Source: Streptomyces spiroverticillatus
GTDB lineage: Bacteria > Actinomycetota > Actinomycetes > Streptomycetales > Streptomycetaceae
DNA length: 64,000 nt
Assembly (NCBI GenBank): GCA_014650415.1
Contig: BMUX01000003.1
Location: 620,001 to 684,000, forward strand
Reading direction: 5' to 3'
In this document: piece after piece, positions 58,446 through 64,000 of the stretch
Numbering within the stretch: the stretch's first letter is position 1
How the letters are laid out: every line of letters begins with the position of its first letter
Made by a program: the position numbers and the translations under genes
Notes under the pieces: generated by a model
The model's database searches: none
Seen by the model: the letters and a program-made list of their open reading frames with translations, nothing else
What the model was told of the DNA's origin: nothing

Positions 58446-59009
58446 ATGAGCGGCGAAGACGGTGCGACCCGCGCCGGAACCGACCGGCCAGAACCGGAGA
58501 ACCACGTGGCTGAACGCATCCGCATGGAGCGTGAGGCACGCGATTGGAGCACGGCGAGACTCGCCGAGGAGATGACCAGGGCCGGCCACCCGATCAACCA
58601 GTCTGCGATCTGGCGGATTGAGAGCGGCAAGCCCCGCCGCAGGGTCAACCTCGACGAGGCGCTCGGCTTCTGCAAGGTCTTCGACCTGCCCCTCGATGAC
58701 CTGACCAGCCCTCCCGGCCAGCTGATGAACCCACTGGTGAGACGGCTTGTCGGCGAGTACGTCGAGAAGTGGAAGGAATGGCGGGCCCTGGCCAAGGCCA
58801 AAGACCGGATCATGGCCGAACTCGACGACTACGCCAAGGCTCATCCCGAGCACAAGGACATGGTCAAGGTCATGCTCATGCACGAGCTTGAGGTCGCCTC
58901 CGGAGACGACTTCCGACGCCACCGCGGCTCGACTCACAGGCTTCAGAGCTGGCTCGGTCCCGACCGGATGGCCATCTCGGACGAGACCGACGAGCCCCCT
59001 GCCTCGTAG
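58446..59009 (+). CDS. XRE-family repressor of the element
   Basis: A 187-residue regulator. The HTH is VAERIRMEREARDWSTARLA and SAIWRIESGKPRRRVNL, followed by FDLPLDDLTSPP; the C-terminal half is helical with KWKEWRALAKAKDRIMAELD. The ATG at 58446 has GAGGAGGTGGGAACG upstream. It sits between the divergent helicase and excisionase/integrase operons, both preceded by the same leader sequence, the position of a master repressor controlling excision and replication. Confidence 0.82.
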   Translation: MSGEDGATRAGTDRPEPENHVAERIRMEREARDWSTARLAEEMTRAGHPINQSAIWRIESGKPRRRVNLDEALGFCKVFDLPLDDLTSPPGQLMNPLVRRLVGEYVEKWKEWRALAKAKDRIMAELDDYAKAHPEHKDMVKVMLMHELEVASGDDFRRHRGSTHRLQSWLGPDRMAISDETDEPPAS

Positions 59010-59071
59010 CCGCTCCGCACGGTCATCTCGGCGCTGCGAACGCCGACGACCCGTGTACAGCCCCCTGTAGT

Positions 59072-59150
59072 CCCACAACCGCCATGCCAAATCGATCGAC
59101 CGGCACCGCTGCCCGGGTTGCCGCCCGCGCCCGCCGGTCAAGGAGCTTCC
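59072..59150 (+). repeat. Duplicated leader, copy 2 (excisionase side)
   Basis: Begins CCCACAACCGCCATGCC, continues ATCGATCGACCGG, GGGTTGCCGCCC and GCCGGTCAAGGAG, ending at the TTG start of the excisionase gene. It mirrors copy 1 at 58177-58256 over about 80 bp with small indels. The hairpin CGGCGCTGCGAACGCCG at 59029-59045 corresponds to the one upstream of copy 1. Confidence 0.75.
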
Positions 59151-59453
59151 TTGCCCCAGAGCACTTCCCTGCCCCTTGCCCAGATCGCCCAGCTCCTCGA
59201 CGTTTCTGAGGACTCCCTCCGCGCGCTCATAGCCGCGCGGGGTGGCCACCAGGGTGACGGCACCCTCGTCGGCCTCACTGTGGCCGAGGCCGCCCGCCGC
59301 ATGGGCGTCGGCCGCACGACGCTGTACAAGTTCATCTCCTCCGGCGAGATCCCCTCCGCGAAAGTCGGACGGTTGCGCCGTGTCCCGGTCGAGGCGGTGA
59401 ACGAGTTCCTCCAATGCCGCCTCGGCCGAGAAGACTTCGGCACTGCGGCTTGA
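59151..59453 (+). CDS. Excisionase/MerR-like DNA-binding protein (Xis)
   Basis: A 100-residue protein. The C-terminal MerR-like HTH is LTVAEAARRMGVGRTTLYKF with SGEIPSAKVGRLRRVP, the usual excisionase-family sequence; the N-terminal 40 residues (LAQIAQLLDVSEDSLRALIA) form a second helical segment. The TTG at 59151 is chosen because AAGGAG sits 5 nt before it, matching the duplicated leader's end. It ends 11 nt before the integrase ATG, the usual xis-int order in actinomycete elements. Confidence 0.85.
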   Translation: MPQSTSLPLAQIAQLLDVSEDSLRALIAARGGHQGDGTLVGLTVAEAARRMGVGRTTLYKFISSGEIPSAKVGRLRRVPVEAVNEFLQCRLGREDFGTAA

Positions 59454-59464
59454 GGGAGGCGTAC

Positions 59465-61234
59465 ATGAACAAGCCCACCAAGTCCCGCCAGCCCAACGGC
59501 GCCTCGTCGATCTTCCAGGGCAAGGATGGCCGTTGGCACGGCTACGTCACCGTCGGCGTCAAGGACGACGGCACTCCCGACCGACGCCACGTCGGCCGCG
59601 AGACGCGCCCCGAGATCACCAAGGCCGTACGCGAGTTGGAGAAGCAGCGCGACTCCACCGGCGTCACCAAGGCCGGTCAGACCTGGACGGTCAAGACCTG
59701 GCTGACCCACTGGGTGGAGAACATCGCCGCGCCGAGTGTCTCGGAGAACACCATCGACGGCTACCGCGTCGCGGTGTACCACCACCTCATACCCGGCCTC
59801 GGCGCCCACCGCCTGGAGAAGCTGGAGCCCGAGCACCTGGAGCGCTTCTACAAGAAGATGCGGGAGAACGGCAGCTCCGCCGGCACCGCCCACCAGGCCC
59901 ACCGCACCATCCGCACCGCCCTCAACGAGGCCACGCGTCGTCGGCACCTCGCCACCAGCCCGGCCGCGATCGCCAAGGCACCGAAGGTGGAGGAGGAAGA
60001 GGTCGAGCCGTACACCCTGGAGGAGATCCAGCGCCTCCTCCTCGAAGCGGGCAAGCACCGCAACACCGCTCGCTGGGTCATCGCGCTTGCCCTCGGCCTA
60101 CGCCAGGGCGAGGTCCTCGGTCTCCAGTGGACGGACGTCAACTTCGAGGACGGAGTTCTCGACGTACGACGCGGTCGCCTACGCCCCCGCTACCAGCACG
60201 GCTGCGGTGACAAGTGCGGCCGGAAGCCCGGCTATTGCCCCCAGAAGGCCAACATCCGGCGCGAAACGAAGGACACCAAGACCCGCGCTGGCAAGCGCTC
60301 CATCGGCCTCCCCGAAGAGCTGGCACGCCTGCTGCGCCAACACCAGGACCAGCAGGCACGCGAGCGCCTCCTGGCCCGCGACCTCTGGACGGAGAAGGGG
60401 TACGTCTTCACCTCGCCGACCGGCGAGCCCCTCAACCCCAACACCGACTTCCACCGGTGGAAGGACCTCCTGAAGTCGGCCAAGGTCCGCGACGGCCGCC
60501 TCCACGACGCACGCCACACCGCCGCGACGGTCCTGCTCATCCTCGGCGTCTCCGATTCGATCGTCGACCGCATCATGGGCTGGGAACCCGGCAAGTCCGC
60601 CCGAATGCGCCGCCGCTACCAGCACGTCACGAGCCCGGTGCTCCAGCAGACGGCGGCGAAGGTTGGGGGCTTGCTGTGGGGCCCGAGGCTGGACGTCATC
60701 GAACCGGCCCCTGGAGGCTCCGTGCCTGGCCCGAGCCAGAGCCCCGTCCCGACGGAGCCGACGGTGTACGTGGCGCTCCTGGGCGAACGACGCATCCCGT
60801 TCCTGCGCCGCGAGCACGCGGATGCAGTGGCCTCACGATGGGGCGCCGACCACCCCGGCCAACCGGCGGAGGTTGAGGAGTGGGATCGGGAGAAGTGGGT
60901 GGCCAAGGGTTCTGGCGGCACGCGGCCTGTCCGCGACCGCATGCCCGATTGCAGGATCGTCCATCACGCCCACGCCGTGTACCTGCCTGGTGGCGATCGG
61001 CTCAATATCGGCCGCGATGAACAATGGTCCATCACAGCCTGGGAGTTCGAGACCGAGCTCTACACCGATCTGCCGGTGCGCTGGCACACCACCCGCCGCC
61101 TCGGACAGGAGGTCGAGGCGCAGGTCCGAGGCGCGGACAAGGGCGCCGTTGCAGCCGCGTTCGCCGAGGCGTGTGCACAGGCTGTAGATCGTGCAAAGCG
61201 TCCTGATCAGTATGGAGATACAGAGGTGTGGTGA
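59465..61234 (+). CDS. Tyrosine integrase with long C-terminal extension
   Basis: A 589-residue site-specific recombinase. The arm/core domain is GASSIFQGKDGRWHGYVTVG and WLTHWVENIAAPSVSENTID; catalytic residues are Arg near 213 (ALGLRQGEVLGL), His-x-x-Arg near 348 (LHDARHTAAT) and Tyr near 383 (RRRYQHV). Residues about 411-589 form an extra domain with YVALLGERRIPFLRREHADA and VYLPGGDRLNIGRDEQWSI that is absent from ordinary AICE integrases of about 400-460 residues. GAGGGAGGC precedes the ATG. It is the expected enzyme for insertion into the tRNA-Ser(GGA) gene. Confidence 0.9.
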   Translation: MNKPTKSRQPNGASSIFQGKDGRWHGYVTVGVKDDGTPDRRHVGRETRPEITKAVRELEKQRDSTGVTKAGQTWTVKTWLTHWVENIAAPSVSENTIDGYRVAVYHHLIPGLGAHRLEKLEPEHLERFYKKMRENGSSAGTAHQAHRTIRTALNEATRRRHLATSPAAIAKAPKVEEEEVEPYTLEEIQRLLLEAGKHRNTARWVIALALGLRQGEVLGLQWTDVNFEDGVLDVRRGRLRPRYQHGCGDKCGRKPGYCPQKANIRRETKDTKTRAGKRSIGLPEELARLLRQHQDQQARERLLARDLWTEKGYVFTSPTGEPLNPNTDFHRWKDLLKSAKVRDGRLHDARHTAATVLLILGVSDSIVDRIMGWEPGKSARMRRRYQHVTSPVLQQTAAKVGGLLWGPRLDVIEPAPGGSVPGPSQSPVPTEPTVYVALLGERRIPFLRREHADAVASRWGADHPGQPAEVEEWDREKWVAKGSGGTRPVRDRMPDCRIVHHAHAVYLPGGDRLNIGRDEQWSITAWEFETELYTDLPVRWHTTRRLGQEVEAQVRGADKGAVAAAFAEACAQAVDRAKRPDQYGDTEVW

Positions 61235-61247
61235 TCAACATTTGCTG

Positions 61248-61292
61248 GGATCTGCTGGGGCCCTAACTCGGTTGTTGGGCTCCGGCAGATCC
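61248..61292. terminator. Hairpin after the integrase gene
   Basis: GGATCTGCTGGGGCCC (61248-61263) pairs with GGGCTCCGGCAGATCC (61277-61292), 14 of 16 positions. It may terminate int transcription or belong to the attP arm region. Confidence 0.55.
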
Positions 61293-61337
61293 GCACACAA
61301 GCACAACTGATCCCCTTGCCTGGTACTGGCAGTGCGT

Positions 61338-61532
61338 TCACCCTTGCTTCGGGGGATGATCCTCCGGGCTATGACCGTGCATGCGGTAGACCAGCTCGCC
61401 GGGGTGGCGGGTGACACGCGCTAGTCGCCAGGCGGCGTCGTAGGACATCGGCTTGTTCTCCTGGCCTCGGAGATGCAGGGCAAGGAGGCTCGTCGCCGGG
61501 TCCAGTAGCCACCTCAATGCTGAGGTTCTCAC
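61338..61532 (-). CDS. Small coupled protein of the right-edge operon (64 aa)
   Basis: A 64-residue protein beginning with GTG that overlaps the stop of the upstream gene (GTGA). It contains LLALHLRGQENKPMSYDAAW and HPGELVYRMHGHSP. Coupling supports that it is real despite its size. Family unknown. It is the last gene of the three-gene unit at the right edge. Confidence 0.5.
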   Translation of the reverse strand: MRTSALRWLLDPATSLLALHLRGQENKPMSYDAAWRLARVTRHPGELVYRMHGHSPEDHPPKQG

Positions 61533-62383
61533 TCCTGCTCTCCTAGCGCGTTGGTGAGTAGCTGGGCTCGTTTTTCGTCGCCGTGTACATGGACGGCGTT
61601 CGCGAGGATGGTCAGGAATTCCTTACGTCCTTCCAACGAGAGGCCGAGTACGAAGTCGTGGAGCAATTGCGCGACCGTTACCCAGCTCTCTTGTGGATGC
61701 CACTGTTGGACCTCGCGCACCAGACTGGACAGGTCGGTGCCGGCAGGTGGCCCGCCAAGCCTGGGCCAGTAGTCTGCGGAGCGCTCTAAAAGTGTGTAGA
61801 GACGGGCGGACGCCGGACTGGCGAGGATCTCGCGGCGCAGGAAGTCTTCGCGTGCACGAGCCTGCCGACGGGCCAAGGAATCCAGCTCATATTCCCGGCG
61901 CAGCCGGGCCTCTTCGGCCGCGTGCTCATCGCGTCTTCGCGCTTCGTCGCGAATGTTCTCCTGATGGCGCCGGGTTTCTTCACGAGCATGTTCTTGGCGG
62001 AGGCGTTCCGCCTGCAAAGCTGCTGTGTGCGTGGCCTCGTCCACGGTGAGCTGGACGCGACCACCCACCACTTCAACCCCGTCTCCATGTAGTGGGAGCT
62101 GGGTCCGCAGCGCTGCTGCGAGGTCTTGCTCGGCCGCGTCGGGGCGTAACACGTCACAACTGGAGGCGCATTGGTTGATGAGCGTCCGAATGAGACGCGC
62201 CGCAGTGCGGGGATCGGCGGTGGAATCGGACGTACGCTGCCACGTCACTTGGACCCGGGCTGTGAAGTGCAGCGTCGGGTCGCAGCTGGCAGGACGGTCA
62301 GTAAAGTTGTACGTCCAGGTGGTGGGGGGAGCAGCAACTCTTGATGAGGGGGAGCGGTGCGCCCAGGAGAGGAGCTTCCTCAC
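61529..62383 (-). CDS. Coiled-coil protein of the right-edge operon, unknown function
   Basis: A 284-residue protein. The N-terminal 110 residues look folded (VQVTWQRTSDSTADPRTAAR); residues about 118-185 are a highly charged coiled coil (AEEARLRREYELDSLARRQA); the C-terminal part is helical with LVREVQQWHPQESWVTVAQL. It begins with GTG overlapping the upstream stop and ends overlapping the next GTG, so the three genes are strictly coupled. A scaffold or membrane-associated partner of the large upstream protein is plausible; no enzyme motif seen. Confidence 0.7.
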   Translation of the reverse strand: MRKLLSWAHRSPSSRVAAPPTTWTYNFTDRPASCDPTLHFTARVQVTWQRTSDSTADPRTAARLIRTLINQCASSCDVLRPDAAEQDLAAALRTQLPLHGDGVEVVGGRVQLTVDEATHTAALQAERLRQEHAREETRRHQENIRDEARRRDEHAAEEARLRREYELDSLARRQARAREDFLRREILASPASARLYTLLERSADYWPRLGGPPAGTDLSSLVREVQQWHPQESWVTVAQLLHDFVLGLSLEGRKEFLTILANAVHVHGDEKRAQLLTNALGEQE

Positions 62384-64000
62384 GTGGCGCCGATCCCATC
62401 GTTGCCCAGGTCTTCTACACCTGAAGCTCTCTGGGGAGATTGCGTGGCCGGCCCACGAACAGGATCGGGTTCGTTGCCCGCATGTCGATGCTGCACCGCC
62501 GTGTAGAGATCGCTGTCGAGAAGCGCTCCCAATTCCTGCCGCAGGGCTTCCCGGTCATCGGCGAATGGGCGCCCTGGACCCTGAACCCAGCCATGTGCGC
62601 AAGTGCGCAGCGTTTCGCGTAGAGCCCGTCCCTCCTCCGTTCCTCGTACGTCTACCGACCGCCTCAGGGAGTCCAGTATGAGGCTTTTGAGTGCGGGGTG
62701 ATGCAGTGCGGCATCGAGCCACAGGTAGACGGCCTTGTCCACCTCTCGGTCTTCGGTCGGCCCCGGTCCCTGTCTCAACAGAGTCCGCCAGCCGCTGACG
62801 AGCCCGGCCACTGGTGGGCGGAAACTGTCCTCTTCCTCAGCATCTGAGTTGTCGAGAAGCAGCGGGATTCCCTCGCCATCGGGCCGTGCAGATGCGGCCA
62901 GCGCAGCGAAGGTTCTGAGCCCCACGGTGCCCCTGATCTTTTCCATGCCGCACCACTCGACGACATATCCGAAGAGCATGCGCCGGACGGAGACGTCTGC
63001 CCACAACGTGCGTACCGCGTCCTGAAGGGCACTCGCCACGTCGGGGTGGTCGAACATCGCGGTGTGTCGCAGCCGGCGTAGCGCTTTGCCGGTATGCGTG
63101 CGGCCGAACTCTCCTGTGCAAACCGAGACGACTGCCAGTTGAAGGGAGAGGTCCTTGCGCATGGCCCAGGACAGCAGCATGGCCTGGATGTAGGGCGCAC
63201 TGGCAGGCTGAACGGCAGCGCTGTCGAGGAGCCCTACAGCGAGTGGCCACAGTCCCTTGTCCTTGGCCTTGTCGCCCTTGTCCTTGGTTTGCGCGTGCCA
63301 TGCCTTGACGATCTCTTCCAGCGGCTCCTGCCGACGGTGGCGGACTGCCCAGCGGACCGCGAACTCGCCGATGCGCTCTGCTAGAGCACGCCGATCATCC
63401 CGGCCGACGCTTTCCAACGCCTCCTTGGGCTCATCCAGCGGCGCCTGCGCAAGCCACTCCAGGAACGGGCCGCGGGAGAGAGGGCGGTCGTTCCAGAAGT
63501 ACTCCAGTGCTGCATCGTCCCAGTGCGGGCGCGTGAATCTGATTGTGCCGTCGCTAGTACGTTCCGCGCTGATAGCCCGGGTCATAGCGATTACACCGGG
63601 TGCCTGCTGCCCTGTGACCTTGATTTTCTCGTCTTCAAGCTTCTCTGTCAGGTCGGCGGCCTTGGCGTAGACGTGGCCCACAGAGGCTCCACGTAGCACG
63701 GAAGCGGCCAGCAGGAAGTTGCGCTGGAAGCTGGTACGGCCCGGCTTCTCATGCCATGTGTAGAGATCGTCTTCCCAGTTCTTGCGGGCGGCAGCAACGC
63801 TGGAAGCCTGTTCCGCGATAGACGCTGGCAGATCAACTTCGTCTTCCGCGCGCCGGCGCTGTAGCGCGTTGATGCCGGGCGACCCGGACGTGACGCTTCG
63901 CAGCGCATCCCGTCGAGCTTCCTGTATGAGTTCGACAATGCGCAGAACTTCGGTGGGTCCTTGCCCCTCCAGGAGCGTCTGGATCTGTTGATTCCTCAGC
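62380..64000 (-). CDS. Large protein of the right-edge operon (5' end outside window)
   Basis: The frame is open from 62380 to the window edge (at least 540 residues). Visible parts include WDDAALEYFWNDRPLSRGPF, HAQTKDKGDKAKDKGLWPLA, QAMLLSWAMRKDLSLQLAVV and SLILDSLRRSVDVRGTEEGR: helical, no membrane helix, no clear catalytic motif, resembling the helical-repeat C-terminus of a larger NTPase-type protein. The stop overlaps the GTG of the next gene. Internal GTG/ATG codons such as 63699 look like in-frame codons rather than the true start. Confidence 0.65.
   Translation of the reverse strand, partial: LRNQQIQTLLEGQGPTEVLRIVELIQEARRDALRSVTSGSPGINALQRRRAEDEVDLPASIAEQASSVAAARKNWEDDLYTWHEKPGRTSFQRNFLLAASVLRGASVGHVYAKAADLTEKLEDEKIKVTGQQAPGVIAMTRAISAERTSDGTIRFTRPHWDDAALEYFWNDRPLSRGPFLEWLAQAPLDEPKEALESVGRDDRRALAERIGEFAVRWAVRHRRQEPLEEIVKAWHAQTKDKGDKAKDKGLWPLAVGLLDSAAVQPASAPYIQAMLLSWAMRKDLSLQLAVVSVCTGEFGRTHTGKALRRLRHTAMFDHPDVASALQDAVRTLWADVSVRRMLFGYVVEWCGMEKIRGTVGLRTFAALAASARPDGEGIPLLLDNSDAEEEDSFRPPVAGLVSGWRTLLRQGPGPTEDREVDKAVYLWLDAALHHPALKSLILDSLRRSVDVRGTEEGRALRETLRTCAHGWVQGPGRPFADDREALRQELGALLDSDLYTAVQHRHAGNEPDPVRGPATQSPQRASGVEDLGNDGIGAT

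Larger units (their letters stand above)
38022..61292. mobile_element. Integrative mobilizable element (left end seen, right boundary uncertain)
   Basis: The segment from the tRNA-Ser fragment to just after the integrase carries int, xis, an XRE repressor, a DnaB-like helicase, DUF2637, MobC and relaxase genes plus cargo. It has no FtsK/TraB-like translocase of classical actinomycete ICEs, so transfer would need help from another element. Parts have clearly lower GC than the flanks. No second tRNA junction is found at 61235-64000, so the island may extend beyond the window or contain more than one element. Confidence 0.75.

Noticed and set aside
61243..61251. Shared AACATTTG next to the integrase and next to the tRNA fragment as an att core
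   Set aside because: Only 8 bp, and no tRNA-like sequence follows on the right side; likely chance.
61235..61417. Small minus-strand frame after the integrase
   Set aside because: Overlaps the hairpin at 61248-61292 and the coupled 64-codon gene in another frame.

Overview
The window is Streptomyces chromosome: very high GC, codon third positions almost all G/C, two parS sites (GTTTCACGTGAAAC) about 9.6 kb apart, LAXTG-type wall anchoring, and the conserved run sigN-sigF-Dabb protein-tRNA-Ser-tadA-upp-HerA-like gene that I recognise from the S. coelicolor SCO4034-SCO4044 neighbourhood. Clustered parS sites suggest the origin-proximal core.

Core region (1-37961). Left edge: a partial DHA2 drug exporter with its MarR regulator and a doubled MarR operator; two SigB-family sigma factors; a stress-type Dabb protein; a 1637-residue secreted glycoamylase-type (PF10091/GH144-like) protein with seven tandem surface domains; tRNA-Ser(CGA); tadA; upp; a LytR_C protein; a HerA-like ATPase; a cyanate unit (carbonic anhydrase, cyanase, deaminase, divergent LysR regulator); an ECF41 sigma factor; a PIG-L deacetylase; a small HTH protein preceded by two copies of a CAAGG-CCTTG palindrome; a GDSL hydrolase/LysR pair; a secreted M28 aminopeptidase; a TetR-controlled wrbA-aquaporin pair; a coiled-coil wall-anchored protein; an MmyB regulator/MFS exporter pair; and an atypical S26 peptidase.

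Accessory region (about 37968-64000). It opens with the 3' half of a tRNA-Ser(GGA) that keeps its terminator but has lost its 5' half, the usual scar of integration into a tRNA gene. The island then holds a HEPN-domain protein divergent from a low-GC QxK-nuclease-like protein (possible defence pair); a tightly coupled seven-gene operon (ATPase-like protein, MurA-like enolpyruvyl transferase, cytosolic 5'-nucleotidase, two dCTP-deaminase-fold paralogues, GT4 glycosyltransferase, beta-lactamase-type serine hydrolase) divergent from a HTH regulator and a flavoprotein; an unknown 695-residue protein; and a mobilisation/replication/recombination set (relaxase, MobC, DUF2637, DnaB-like helicase, XRE repressor, excisionase, tyrosine integrase). 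No FtsK/TraB-like translocase is seen, so it looks like an integrative mobilizable element rather than a classical AICE. Past the integrase lies a coupled operon of unknown function that leaves the window; no second tRNA junction is visible, so the right boundary is not in view.

Most likely new biology: (a) the seven-gene enolpyruvyl/nucleotide operon, whose two dCTP-deaminase-like proteins have lost different parts of the active site; (b) the HEPN/nuclease pair; (c) an about 80-bp leader duplicated in opposite orientation on both sides of the element's XRE repressor, tying the replication helicase and excisionase/integrase operons to one control element. Functions are inferred from motifs read by eye; no database search was run.
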